Shown here one piece after another: positions 25,901-39,200 of a stretch of 64,000 bases of DNA. Made by a program: the position numbers and the translations under genes. Source of the stretch: Setaria digitata (lineage: Eukaryota > Nematoda > Chromadorea > Rhabditida > Setariidae); the NCBI GenBank assembly GCA_003640385.1, contig RCAB01000252.1, forward strand, positions 1 to 64,000, given 5' to 3'. Position 1 is the first letter of the stretch. The number at the start of each line of letters is the position of its first letter. The notes under the pieces are model-generated. The model saw only the letters and a program-made list of their open reading frames with translations, made no database searches and was not told where the DNA came from.

Positions 25901-28009
25901 AAAATATCCCGCTGAAACTCCTCTCAACGAAGTTCGCTTATTTTAAATTAAAACGAGAAAAAAGAGAAAAAAGTTATTACACAAAACTGCCAATTTCGAT
26001 AATTTTTGATGCGATCATACTGCATCAGAAAAAAAAAAATTTTGATTTTTTTTTTAATGCGGTCATACTACATATATACAGGGAAGATTGATAATTTGCC
26101 ATTGAAATGTGAAGCAAACATCGCAAAAATTTTTATTAATTTTCCTTCTTGCCGTTTTAGAATGATTGCAATTTTCAAAACTTTGATCATTGTAAATCAT
26201 TGTTGTTAAAGAGTATATCGCAACATCCTGCTTGCTTTATGCATGACCAGAATCGGATCTCAGATTACAATTTCGGTTCTTCAAATGCTCTTAGTAAAAC
26301 AGCATCAAGCGATTCATTATCCGGCTATGAAGGACCTAAAATGGGTGAACCCGGACGACCCGGTACACGAGATCTGGAATGGTCAATTCGTAAACTGAAT
26401 ATAAGACGACAGGTAACATAACGGATATGCCTTGAAATTTGATCACATCTGTAAGATGTAAGATGTGATCAGATTTCAAGTTTAGTTTTACAAATCTTTT
26501 ATTTTCTTTTATGCTAAGATGGAAACAAGAATTGCTACAAAAAAATTATCAATTTCGGTAATTTTTGTTCCAATCACATCATATCAAAAAAGTATCATTT
26601 TTGAGGAAAATAATTCAAATAAAATATTATCATATTGACTACTAATTTCTCTTTTGCAAAGATCGAAAGAGAATATGCAAGATTTCGGCGAGAACGTGGA
26701 TTATTGCCCTCGAAAACATCATTCTTCAGCATATCATCAAATAAGGTATAATGCTTTCGTAATTTTTCTTTTCTCTTTTCAAAATATATTTCATTGTGCC
26801 AGCCAAGAAAGTTCATTTCATTATTTGAAAAAAAAGGCAACTTAATCTTTTCTGTTTTAAGCTAATTCGGAGTTCAGTGGAGAAAACCCATTTGTCACGA
26901 GTTGTACAGAAAGAAGGAACATCAGCTTCAGATGAATCCCAATCACAACAAATTGTAAATAATCTAACGCGGATGTTTAAACCATGGAAAATTCTACCAA
27001 ATGTTGGCTTATTTGCTTCACTTCATGACAATCTTACACAGGGTATTCTGCTTCGTTCAACAATTCCATTCACACCACCTGTTACACCGATACGACACAA
27101 TAGTAAAAATTTTATGGGTAGGTTATTCCTTTGATGAATAAACACTGTACATTATGACATTTTAAATTTAAATTTCTTTAAAATTAAGAAGAATTAAGAG
27201 AAGTGCTATTGATAGGGAGTAATTCATTCAATGCTTTCAAATAGAAAGATGGAAAAAGATTTTTGTGAAATGTCGAGGAAATCGTTAAAAATTAACAAAT
27301 AGAGAAAGCAGCACCAATTAACTTTTCCAAGTTAATAGACCACTTATAAGTTTTTACTTTCATTTTCCCTTCCTTCATCATTTCCTGCTCTATGTGCAAA
27401 ATGTACTGGAGCAAAATATTTTTATAATTTCAATATTTGTTTAACATATATTATTCTCTGTATGGCACTTTAATTCATTTCCGATTTACCTTTTGTTTTG
27501 TCGTATGTTATTAAAGTAGTGTTTTGACTTCCACGACTATTAAATAGTTTAAAATTCTCTTCAATCTTTTCTGTCTGAATTTGACCTGTGTAAGATTTTC
27601 ATCACTGTTAATTTTATTATTTCGTATCAAAAATGTAAAAATACAGAATTTAACGAATATATTAAAGTAGGTGCAAGAGGAGAGAAATGAAAGATAGTGA
27701 TTAGTTAGATTATCATATCAGTTATAATATCAAGTGATTAAACTAAACAGATTTTTTTTTCCATTTTAAAATAATCCTTCAGGTGATGTACCAACAAGCT
27801 CATCATCTCTTTTGGAAGCACTTGGCCTTAGTATATCACGAAAAGTATCGCCCTTATCAATAACATCAAAACGATTAAATCGATCCCAAAGTATGCGTAA
27901 CTTACGTCGTGATTTGCTAATGACAACATCACCAACAAAGATTTTTTTACCGGAGCAATTGAAAACTAAAATAAGTAAAGATGCTGCTTTATACGACAGT
28001 GATAACTGA
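15644..28009 (+). CDS. trak-1: TRAK/Milton-type kinesin adaptor for mitochondria
   Basis: Adaptor linking mitochondria, through Miro, to kinesin-1 and dynein/dynactin; cytosolic face of the outer membrane. Exons: 15644-15739, 20639-20712, 21075-21209, 22472-22544, 22880-22975, 23316-23429, 24216-24388, 24757-24846, 25107-25287, 25695-25931, 26161-26412, 26662-26745, 26862-27117, 27783-28009; 695 aa, every junction in phase. Residues about 25-290 form the HAP1_N coiled coil: KEKDLELAAKIGQSLLEQN, then RHELQMRSSLLRFY, then MLHDAEEELRTYR and the Spindly-like DSLYDSLASEIE. The Milton domain follows near residues 485-535 (GRPGTRDLEWSIRKLNIRRQ). The C-terminal half is Ser/Thr-rich, with no membrane segment. 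The N-terminus is short compared with vertebrate TRAK1/2, and intron 1 is 4.9 kb. The exon 7 donor appears to be GC (24389). Family assignment is firm; the first exon and the 24388 junction are less so. Confidence 0.92.
15740..20638 (+). other. Large first intron of the TRAK gene
   Basis: A 4.9-kb intron between exon 1 and the exon starting KEKDLEL. Both borders are phase 0, and the junction recreates the conserved AVxxLxEKEKDLELAA sequence. I see no other exon in it apart from a possible alternative first exon at its 3' end. The rest is AT-rich with homopolymer runs and a TA microsatellite. Confidence 0.75.
19909..19939. repeat. TA microsatellite
   Basis: An uninterrupted (TA)n tract of about 30 bp inside the first TRAK intron. 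Confidence 0.9.
20422..20712 (+). other. trak-1: Possible alternative first exon of the TRAK gene
   Basis: The frame of the KEKDLELAA exon stays open upstream of its acceptor (20638). It reaches an ATG at 20498 and would add 47 residues rich in Lys, Arg, His and Cys. A strong acceptor, TTGTCATTTCAG, ends at 20421, 77 nt before that ATG, as expected of a trans-spliced start. The result would be a TRAK isoform with a basic N-terminus in place of the acidic N-terminus of exon 1. The added stretch is not recognisably conserved, so chance openness is possible. Confidence 0.35.
23130..23255. repeat. Diverged tandem duplication in a TRAK intron
   Basis: Two copies of about 60 bp follow each other, each running from TTAAG through CATRTARTCTARTTTTRCATTT and ATTTAG. 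They differ by substitutions and small indels and lie in the intron between exons 5 and 6. Confidence 0.6.
23740..24215. repeat. Decayed ~48-bp tandem array filling the end of a TRAK intron
   Basis: Units begin with TTTTTCAAC or similar, then TAGTAATTTGTTGAA, then GTTATAATGACAAG. Starts are visible near 23978, 24026, 24073, 24123 and 24174, with older copies from about 23757. A second short motif (TCTTTCGACTTATAAGATAACTT) is duplicated within the array around 23850-23920. The last unit runs straight into the TTTCAG acceptor of the exon at 24216. Confidence 0.75.
26431..26480. repeat. Intronic hairpin with 20-bp arms
   Basis: The arms are 26431-26450 and 26461-26480, separated by a 10-nt loop. 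They are perfect inverted repeats except at one position, where the RNA would form a G-U pair. The hairpin lies in the TRAK intron 26413-26661, just after the donor. Function unknown. Confidence 0.9.
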
Positions 28010-28135
28010 ATTCACGGATAAATTGATAATGTAGCATCTTGTCATTTAATCATTTTCCTTATCCCACCTAATCAAAAAATGTCGTTGTATTCATTAATGA
28101 AGGAAGCTTTTAGGATATCTGAACATCTTTAATCC

Positions 28136-28141
28136 AATAAA
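28136..28141 (+). terminator. Candidate poly(A) signal of the TRAK gene
   Basis: AATAAA lies 127 nt after the TGA at 28007-28009. A second AATAAA is at 28213-28218. Only signal identity and position support this. Confidence 0.45.
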
Positions 28142-29927
28142 ATCTAAAACTATCAGAAAAAACGGCGATTAAACTATGTAAACAATTCCTGATAAAAAAA
28201 TTATCTGAATCAAATAAATATTTCACTAATGAGAGCTTGGGCTTCTCATTTTCCATTCTTTTGAGTAAATTTTTTCTCTTTGTAAATTATCATCACCTCC
28301 TTTTACTGCCAGTTTTTCATGTATATAGTAAAATTTACAATGTTTTACTTGGACGGCATTACGGGCTAATGTGCTGGATGATATCTGAATGAATATGTGT
28401 AATGCTATTATTGTAACAGAAATATTTACTACATACTTATATTGCTCAAACAGAATAGTTCAGCAATATATGCTTTTGAGCTCATATTTGTGCCAAGTAA
28501 ATTATAAGTGATAAAAATGTAATTCATTCACATAAACCGTTGCATTCATATTTCGTACTAAAAATTAGAATTTTAAAACACTACCACTATACACTTTTTT
28601 CGTATGAGCTTATGTTAAGTATTTCTACGTGTGAATAATTTTTACGTACAGGTGTAAAGGAATTAAATATTTAGTTGAAAAGGAGAAAAAATAATTCATA
28701 ATGAATTCCATATTGTTTATATCTGTTTATAATTAGTTCTCATTAAAGAAAAAAAAATGAAAGGAAAGAATGCTTCAAAGTTTCTAAAACCTATGTTAAA
28801 AAAACTTCGCAAAGGATAAAAATGACGTAAAAATGTTTAAAGGTGGTGAGGAATTCAGCAAAGTATATCACAAAAAAGGAAGAAAAAAAAAAAAAAAAAT
28901 GCCAAAACGACTAATCACAGGAAGCCGATTCAAAGTTCGGTAATCATGTTCTTGATAGCTGCAGCTAGATAGTAGTCCTTTTTATGATACTTTTAGAAGT
29001 TCGTATTCCAAAGAGAATATATATATATTATGTAGGATGGGAAAAAAGATAGTAATTACTAATGAAATTCGTACAGTATATGTATAATTAACCAAACGGC
29101 TGTAAAATAGAATAATTGAGCTTATTAATTTATTCCTACTGAGAACATACAAGCATTGTAGGAATTCATCAGATCGAGGATAGAGCGAAGACAAACTGAC
29201 CTAGCGGACGTATAATATTATATGAAAAGAGTAATGGTGCTATTACAAAAATATAAATGAATATAAAGCAATGCTACCTGCTTTCACCATAAATCGCTAT
29301 CGATTCAAATTATATCAGGTCGATTCGGATAAACAATTATAAATTTTTCAATGAAAAAGAAAACTTGCAAATTATAATCCAAAGGAGGAGCGTAAATTTT
29401 CGCAAAACGCTTGATGAGATGAAACAATTCATTACTGAGCTTAACAGTTTTGTAGACTGAAAGTAATTTAGTTATTCGAAGCTGCATTGATGAATTATGC
29501 TTTCCATCATCAACGGAACAAAAATCATTAAAAAAATCTTTCTGCTTCATGCGAAACCAACTACTATTTATATTCCGGAGATATTTTTGCATGCGGATTT
29601 CAAACTTTCATTCATTAAAATTTCTGTATCTTTCATCAAAAAATTCTGATCACAAATTTGTTGCATTTACTTCAATTCTTATTTACATATTTTGCAACAC
29701 AAAGAAGCGACTAAGGTATAAATCTGAGATTCCAGGCATTCATAGTCATTTACTTGGCAAAACTTATTGCTCCGGAAGAGGACCGAAAAAAACGAAAACT
29801 GACCTACTTAACGCTACAGTTGGAATAAAGTTTTCTACAATATGATATATGAGACATTTTTTTTCTGGAGATGACAACACAAAATATGTTAAGCAAATGA
29901 ACATAAAATCGAAGCTTCCTACAGAGT
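28142..29927. other. Convergent 3' intergenic region
   Basis: This lies between the tail of the TRAK gene (plus) and the stop of ubr-1 (minus). Two unrecognised, partly overlapping open frames are present: a minus-strand frame at 29305-29592 (95 aa) and a plus-strand frame at 29549-29845 (98 aa). Neither has recognisable motifs, and the minus one is likely ubr-1 3' UTR. Nothing else is seen. Confidence 0.55.
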
Positions 29928-32900
29928 CTAAAAATGGTGCCACTCCAGCCCTATATTACGATGGTCAATTTCATATTGATTGGCCACTTCTTCTGCTACT
30001 GACTGATTAAGCCAAAGATTTTCCAGTTTCGCATAAAGCTCGTGATTAAGATGCAGTGGGTTTCCGCGTCTACAACAATTTGAAAAGCTGAGAAGATCAA
30101 AAATAGAATTCAGAAAATTAGAGAAATTAGAAACTTAATATAAAAATACACCAGTGGTAATAATTAGGGGTTCTTTTTTTTTTTTTCACAATAGTTGTAA
30201 TACATCAAAACCCCTTCTTTTTGACCTCCACTTAAACCTCTTGAATTACTGCTCACCTCTTTTACCTCTTTTAAAGGCATACCTATTCTTTCTCAACAAC
30301 GAAAATTTCAACCATGAAATACACCGCTATAAGATACTCACCGGAATCCCGGATCAGTTTCACCATATGCATCCACATATGGAGCTGGAAGTAAGCAACC
30401 ACGCTCACGTGAAGTTAAGAGCACTATTTGACTGTCACGAATTCTGAATTTTAATGAAAATTAACATGGAGAAAATCAAGTGGTATGCATTCCGACTTCT
30501 TATATTTTCATGCTGAAGCAATTCAAAAAGAAAAACAAAGTTCCAATAATTTTAGAAGAAGAGAAAAATACTAACCGAAGAAATATTCCACCTGAAGGCC
30601 CTGTACAAGTCTTTAAATGATAGGAACAAGCTCCAAGAGTGGTACCATTTACCTAAAATAATATCATAATGATTATCATTGTGCTTTATCAATAAGAACC
30701 TAAAACACCAGGATAATACCACCAATGTGAGAGCGTTTATCTCTTATGACTTACCGTGCGCTGACAGCAGTAACTCTGGGAGCAGAGCAATGAACCGCAA
30801 AGAAGACATAAACTTGGTGCTGATGATGAACGATCATCGACCGGGACAGAAGGGCATCTAAAAATTTAACTTAAGGAAGAGTTTGGGAAATATCTTTTTT
30901 TAAGTTAAAGCCATTCACATAAAGCAAATATTGAAAATTCCAAGCAAGCTCGGCAGCAACTTTTCTAAGCTTACTAGTGCCAAGGGTTTGCTCCTAATGA
31001 AAAGTGCTTTACCAATGCAAATCTGGAGAAAAGACTCAATTTCATCTACGACTATTAGCAAAACTTAGTCGATCAGTGTTAAATGTGACTTATAAAACAG
31101 CGAAAATATATCAGAAAAAGTCCATAACTATTCCATCAATCCTAATTCCACTAGTTTACCAGAAACAAGTCCTACAAAATTACGAAAAAACCTTAAAAAT
31201 AAGGACCTAAAACTGGCTGCATAATTGATTAATTCTGAGAAGTCTTCTGGCAACTGCACAAAAGCATTTTCTAAAATCGGCTGTCGCACGAGAGTTATTT
31301 TAGAACAATCTCCCTGTGATGAGGCCCATCTGCAAAAGTTTAAATTAATCACATCCAGATTCCGTTAGTCTACAGTGGTGGTTAGTCTGCCGTCTGTTAT
31401 CCGCTTCATAATTTTACTTCTTGAACCACACGATATTCAAACAATTTAAAAAAAAAAACCCACAATGTAAACAACTTCTCAATACATGGTCCACTAAGAA
31501 ATTCACCGAGACTGGGCGCAAAACCAAGATAACGGCACAGTGGTTCGAATTCGTTAACAGAAGGATCTGAAAGAATGGAAGCTTATTTTAGAAAGCGGCA
31601 TTATTTTGATTCTCCTACTGTTATGAAAAGCGTTTAATTTTGAGTATCCATAAATTAGTTTTAGTACTTTGCTCTTCATGATACTATAATAACGACATGT
31701 TAAGCAAAATCTACTTCTAATGCTTTTAAATATTTTTCTCGATCAGGAATAATGAAAAGACAAAATCTCTACCTATGAATGAAATGAACCTTATTGCCTT
31801 ACCTTTCAAAGCTTCTGGTGGCGGTACTAGCGTAAGCGCATGGTAAAGAAGTGACAGTGGACGCAAAAACTCAAGCACTGCCGTATAAAGTGTCTGCAAA
31901 ATCTCACACCATTGTTAAAACAATTGGAAATTCAATAAACTCAAATTATGCTAAGCTTCATGTTTAATTGAAATAGCCTGAGTTATGTTTTTTTGTTAAT
32001 TTATATTTCATTTCGAAATAAATAAACAGTTAAGGTTAAAATAAACGGTTGAATTCTACACATAGTTCTTAATTAGTTTGATAATCCACTGCATGTTTAA
32101 ACCATCCGAATATGCAAGAATTACAATTACTTTTTTTTACTTTAATTTTTTTTGAAATAAAACATCGCAATAACACTCACAATTTAACTTTTATCGTCAG
32201 ACAAATGTGATCCAGATTAATAGAAATAAAAAATGAAAATATTTTACATTATCCACTAAATTCGATCCAGCAACTATGTCACAAAATAAAACGATTAGAA
32301 ACCGAATAATGTTCACAGGTAGTACAGCATATTCCTTAGATCGAATAAAGCTGATTAGTTAGAGCGTCAATGACGAATTAACTAATTCATTAATGAAAAA
32401 ACCAAACTTCATACGAAGTCTTTTAAAGAAGCCTAATACTCAACATTTTTGTCATGCAATATTCAGTATACGTTAATGATAACGGTATTAAAAATATAAA
32501 CATTGAAGTGCAGGTTCAATAACATTGAATGAACGAGCAGAACAAAACAAAAAATAAAACGAATCGTTTCACCTCCTTTAACGCAGTTATTGACGACAGC
32601 TGTTGTCCAGGACGGGTAATGGTGTAAAGGCGCAGCAACAGGTCATCCAAAGTCTTATCCTGATGTACAACAAATGGCGAAGTTGGTTGAAGTGGAAGAA
32701 TCGGTTCGGCATCAAATGTTGCAATTACCTAAGAATGACTAGTAATCGTTCAAGAACCCACTGCAGACTTTAGAGCTGGAATCAAGTTTAACTTATATTT
32801 AGAACAGATTTTGGAAACTCTTAATTCCTTGAAGATTGAAATAAGACAAAAGGCTTCCAAAAAGGGGAAGGATTAAGTCAGATAAATAATAAAATTACTT

Positions 32901-33252
32901 ATAGCCATCTTCAATATCGACTGATTTATCAGCAATTGTGCAATGTAGATCTCTTGATCTCTTCGGCTTCGATCGATAGAAATTTCATTTACCAACACTG
33001 TCCTTTATTTCGGTATACAAAAAAAAAAAAAAAATGACCAATAAAATACTAATTATAACAATTACAATAAGTACCTGATATAAATGTCCAATAAGTGCCA
33101 ATCGTATAGCATGTTGTTCATTCTCTGAACCAAGTGGAAATGTAACAAATCCCTCCTTGTTCACAACTTTACCATTCTTATCCATGCGTTCCCAACCTTC
33201 ACACATCGCCATTTCGACCTATAAAGTGTATTCAATTCGAAGACACACGCAA

Positions 33253-33283
<31 letters not shown>

Positions 33284-36200
33284 AAAAAAACATAATCTTT
33301 GAAAATTAAAAATCTATGCAGTAAAAATCTCGAACATGAAATTAACCGAAAGACTCACTGCAAGCGTAAGCATATCGATTGTAAGAATGTTAACAGGCTT
33401 GTTAATATCTTCTGCTATAAGAACAACTACTGCGAATTCCAACTGAGACTGAAAATAAACTTCAGTGGAACAAAACTTAACAGTAGAGATGACCGACTAC
33501 CTTTGAAACCACTGAATAAAAAAATATTTCAGTGTAAAATGGAAACAAATTGACATTTGAAAGTATACCATGTTACAAAGATCTACTCCTTCTGGCAAAT
33601 GAATCTCCCCTTTCTTTCTTGCTTCCAGTACTTTTGATGGTAATCGATTAGTCGGATGTTTCGAATCTGCTGCACAATCTGATGTGGGATTCTGATCAAC
33701 AGATGATCCATATGATAGCAATGGTGATAACAACTGCAGCAGAAGAAGTCGAAGATAGTAGAATGATGACTGGCACTTCACTATTGATACCGCACAGCTT
33801 CGGGATAAGGCAAATATACACTCACGCTGAAAATGGACCTTAAAATTCATTTGAGAATAAGGGATACGCTATCTTACCCGTGCATGTAACTAAATCAGTG
33901 CTTCAATTTTCATAACTTATGATTTATAATCAAGATTTCATTACAATAAATGTTAATAATTCACCACATCATTTTTACAAATTTTGTGTCCTACTTTAAC
34001 TGCTTGAAATGTATAACGTTGACAGATGACGTGAAATATTAAGCACTCTCAATTATCAGAAAGATATACGACTAATATCGAATAGAAGCTGTCACTTGAG
34101 AAACGTCACCTAAGATAACACTTAATGAGTAACCTGTCTAGCGTTCCATGCTCCAAACAATGGCTTTCCACTACGCCGAAGTACTGCTGCAATTGAGCGA
34201 AGTGAAAATGCTGTAGTCTGAAACGTAAAAACAGCTTCCATAATTTCGCGATTGAAATAACCTGATGTCCCGTCATTTTGTAGGTGCTGAAAATTTTTTC
34301 AAAATCGAATCATAAGTAATAGTTTACAACGTAAAAAAATTTAATGTTCAATTTTTTCGATGAGTGATGAGGGATGTTTCATTAATTAACTACTAATAAT
34401 TTTAATGCAAGAGAAAATATGCTCAAGTAGTTGAAACAGCAAATACCCTTCATTAAATCAGCGTTAGATGATAAATAACTGATAACAGTTGGTATTATCA
34501 CTCGGAAATGAACTAAGTGAATACACAGAGAGTTCTGGACCCTCTAATAAAACACTAACCAAACTAGTTTGTTTCAGGAAATGCTGCATCATTTCCCAAA
34601 TTGGCGGTGAAAAATGTGTTCGTATGCTGGAAATTATTTTCAATGAATACTGAATTCACATAAAACCTATTTATAATTCGGTCACATAATTTCGCTTCTA
34701 CATAACTTTTTGCAGTCACTAAAACCTTCCTTTCCGTCCTCAATAATCGTACTCTGTAGCTCCCACTTATTATTTAGTTCCTAAAAATAAGGTAATCGAA
34801 GTTTGCTGAAATACCGAAAATAAGTTACCTAACATTCTGATGCTTTTCTGGTTGGATAAGCATGTCTTTAATTCTGTGCATCACATCCGGAATAGAAGTT
34901 AAGATGGCAAAGAAACGTCCATCAGTACCACTCTGCCTCTTCATTGCTGTCTTTGTCACATTATCTTCATTATCATCTACTTCCATTATTTCATCCGCTT
35001 CTAGAAAAAGATTTCCTCTCCTATTCTAAAATTTACTCTGCATTTATCCACTTTAACGTCGCTTGCGTTATGAATGAAACAATTTTTTTTTTTTTTTTTG
35101 AATGGCCACAATTTCTGTTTCCTACTCTACAGCTTCTATAAATTCAACAATTTGAAGTTCTCTGATCATATACTGTTGGAACATCTTCAGTTTTTATCCA
35201 TAAAAATTTGAAATACAAATCTGTTTATTAGCTTTTTCCCCATATAAGATGACCAAAAAATAAAAATAATCACATACTCGAGTGCACGGCCGGATTAGCT
35301 TCTAGCATAAATGACATGGCGGATGTTGAGGGAACTGATGCTGACAACGTGCTGCCGGTTTCAGCTTCACAACCAGTTAATTCTATCAACGATCTCTCCG
35401 AATGTGAGCTAAATATCATATCCATTCAATTTTGAATGTACTGCTTCAACTTATAAAGTTTCAAGAACATGAAAAAAAAAATAAGGGAAAAAGCTACAAA
35501 CCGTTTCTTACTATGGGTTTTAAATGGCTTATCAATATTTGTGGAGCACGTGCCATCAAAAAACTTAGCAAAATGATTTATCCAATCTTCAAACTCAACG
35601 TGGCTTTCCTTACTTCCAATTCTGCAAAATTAATTTTACGAAATAGAAAGTCTGAAGATAACTGAAAAGTCCAATAAATGAAATGAAACTAAGCAAAAAA
35701 AAAATTCCATATCGCCTGAAAAGTGCCAGACGAAATATGATATTTTTGACAAAATTTTAAGTTAGAATTAATGGTCAGCGAGATGCTTATATGAAAAGTT
35801 GATACGTTGCATACCTATCTGCGAAAACTTGTGAAATAGGTGGTAAAACTGGTAGTATCGTATTGCTCAAACGTTTGCACAATGGACACAGATATTCCCC
35901 AGCATTAACATCAAGCACACGCGGATTGAATGCCATGAGTTGTCGATGACGGCCACGATCCCGATCTTTCAGCAATTCAGAAAATCTAAGAAACGGTAGC
36001 TTCATAAACTAAATCACGAAAAAGAAATAATAATCTAAAGAATTCACAGTCAATAAGGTTTGAACCGGTCAATTTCATGATTTAATACAACTCTAAACAT
36101 TTTTTTTTTTCTGGCATAAACGGTGAATAATATTTCTGTATGTAGAAAAAATATGTTACTTTCTGTAACAGTTAAAATGCATCACATGACCACACGTTGA

Positions 36201-36297
36201 CGCTGCAGGACCATTTCGAAGGGAAGCCGGAAGAAACATTTTTGAAAGATCAAATGCATCGTCGTTTTTTTGTCTGAGTCTTGCAAACAATGATGAT
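29928..36297 (-). other. ubr-1: ubr-1 exons 31-47: RING-H2 completion and C-terminal UAIN region
   Basis: Coding exons: 36160-36297, 35815-35985, 35502-35621, 35278-35408, 34829-35000, 34560-34626, 34134-34286, 33569-33826, 33075-33218, 32573-32728, 31803-31893, 31464-31566, 31207-31329, 30755-30857, 30576-30652, 30342-30443, 29928-30069. The first two exons give the rest of the RING (STCGHVMHFNC, then GEYLCPLCKRLSNT). The family feature of a long insertion between the first and later zinc ligands is kept. An acidic, Ser/Thr-rich linker lies around 34900-35400. The C-terminal part shows [46 protein letters not shown] and the terminal GLEWHHF typical of UBR1/2. Confidence 0.9.
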
Positions 36298-39200
36298 CTG
36301 CAATGTAAATTGAGATTACATAATTTCATTATGTAATCGAAAAAATTATTCAAATCTATCGCGATTAGTAAAAAAATGCTGAAGAAAAGTCTGAAATAAA
36401 AGAATATAGTAAAATGAGATGAGAGAGTTGACAAAGCTGGATAACTGACATATTCAGCTGCTGGTTGCTAATTGTTTAGAATTCTTAAAATTTTTACATA
36501 CGCCAGGTAACACACAACTCAAACTTACTTTTGCATGAATGCAGCGCACACTAGAGCCTGACCATCTGCTGTGACATTTTCATCTTCCTGGCACAAAATA
36601 CATGTAATTCGACGGCAATCATCACATTTCGCAGTACATCGGTCAATGCCCAAACATACCGGAAACCCGCTACCATTCGGCAAAATCCTAAACAGAAGCA
36701 GGAATTGCTCAAAATCGAAACAGAGTAACAGACCAACATCAAAAACATGTCATACAATATCACTTTCTACCATAACCAATGAAAACGACTATTTCTGCTT
36801 AACAAGAAAAATATATTTAAGGAACAAATACCCTAGTGGCTCTTCATCATCATCCTGTCGATGAGATTCTTTTCCTTCAAGAAATTCCTTTCCAAGCAAA
36901 TCTTGATTCTGTGTCACAAACTGCTTTTGCAGACGACTCATCTACAAACTTTTAAAACATATCAAAATCGAAGAAATGAGCTAGTATCAGAAGCACCTCC
37001 ATCTCTAAATACAAAATTATAGCACCTGATCCATAGCCTGTTTTCGTTTTTTAGCAGCAATAGCTGCTTTTCTCGCTTTTATTTCCGATTCAGATGCCTC
37101 AGCTTTCAGCTCTGATCGTACATCGGTCTCGTTACTCACCGATTTCGTCTTTTCGTAAAACTGGAAAATATTCTGATTGTTTAAGTGGTTGGTACGCTTT
37201 CAATTAAACACTCAACTTTTTTTAACAAATAAATTTTAATCGTCCACTCACTTTCTCATCTCTAATTTCAGTGAATATAATTTCCTTTTCACCTCTTCCT
37301 ATTTATATCACTATCATTAACATATTGTCCAACTTCATTCTACTTCTGTAGATCAAGTTTGCGCCTTATGAGTCCTACCTTGTTTCATAACTGGGTAAGA
37401 ATACAGAATTCTAAGGGACGAAGGAATTTAATTCTACTCCTATTTATTTTATAACGATGGATACAAGCAGGAACACAGCAGCCATAAAATGGAATTTTTT
37501 CCAATAAAATTTAAAAAAAATCTTTTAAAAAATATAATTTTCTAAAACAATTGCTATCTTGCTCAGATTATAAATGAAGTTAAAAAGGAAAGAATGAAAA
37601 CAACAACCTCAAGCAAATATTTTAGCAGATCGGCATGTGGTTCTGATTCTGGTTTTCCAAGCAAGCCCTTCATCATTGCAAATATTTGACCCTCTTCAGC
37701 ACAGCTGATGAAATCGAAGGTTTTATTTTTAGTCTGCTCATTAAGGCCCATTCCAACCAGGAAAAGCACCTATGTTGAAAAAGAACAGAAATGCTCAAAA
37801 TGAAAATAAATCTAAAAGATTAACAACTTGAGTCTGACAACTGCAAAAAGTTCAGAGAACTACGACTATTTTATCGCTTAAATTTAAATAAATATGCACA
37901 ATGCTATTTAAGTGTTTCTTATATATTTATCTGGAAATAATGTTCTAATAAGAAACTTCAAGACTTTAAATTTCGCGCAAGCTGAAAAATAAAAATAACG
38001 AACAACAAATTTGAAGAAAATCCCTGCAATACGAACTCGAACAATAAACTATTTATATAACAGAACTTAGCAACGATCAGCCACAATAAACGAATTTATA
38101 AAGAAAAACAATGATAATTACCAGTCTTGCACACTCTAAAAAAGAAAAATTATTAATATATAGAGAAAATACTTACTCGATGTAATAGGCCATCGCTTGA
38201 ATAGCGACTTCTCCTCGCTGTTCTTTCCAGAACGATACGAATCAACTGCATCATCATTTTGCAACACAAAAGATTGACGATGGGTTCATAAAATGGTTCA
38301 AATTGTGGTGGCATTGGTGGTGCAGCTACGGCTACCTCTCTATGCACAGAAATCATTAATTATCACGTAATAATCAAATTAGATAAGTTTATTCACTTGG
38401 ATGCTTCTTTTCCAACTTAGAGCTGATCTTCAACTTCTTCAAATTATAAAGCTTATGTATCTGAATTCCTGAGCGCATTTTATATGCAGCTTTAAATTTA
38501 AGCAACTACTCCGTAGATGGATTACTTCGAAAAAAAAAAAAAAAAAAAAAACTGTAATAAAGAAACCTATCCACTGCTTTGAGACTACGATAAATTTATA
38601 GCAAACAGTAAGTTTCTCAATTAAAATACCAATCCAAGGACTTTTCCAGAACAAAATGACTGTACTTTAAAACAGAAAGCTTTAAAAATCCTCCAACTTA
38701 CTTTTGAAGCGCTTTGCTCATAAACTTTTGCCGATATTGGTCAGCGTTTGAAACGTCCGCTTTGGAATAGTGATAAAAGAACGCATTGTACTCATTTCTA
38801 ACGGCATCTTTCAGCAGAAAAATACCCGGTGATGCTTTCGTTGGCTTCCTATAAAATTACAAAATTTAAAGAACTTCGTTCTTAAACAGATATAAAGACA
38901 AAGACAGCGTCAGCAAAGAAACACTCGTTACTAGTAAACTGCCTTCTGGACGAAAAGAAGATAAATATTGAGAATGATATACACACACGCACAAAAAAAA
39001 AAAAAAAAAAAAAAGAAATACCTGAAGTCTCCTACGCTTTTAGCTGCTTCTTCCAATGAAAGATCGGCAAAAAGTTGATTTTCCGGCATTGCACGTTCGA
39101 TCTCAAAATTCATAAAAATAAAAAAGTGATTTTAATTTCGGAATTACAAACACTTTTGTGAAGAAAGATAAGATCTTACCTTACTGAAAGGTGTTGGCTT

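Noticed and set aside
34690..34783. Possible ubr-1 exon reading ELNNKWELQSTIIEDG
   Set aside because: It has a good acceptor, but its phases do not fit both neighbours. Joining 34829 directly to 34626 restores the frame and the family pattern without it.
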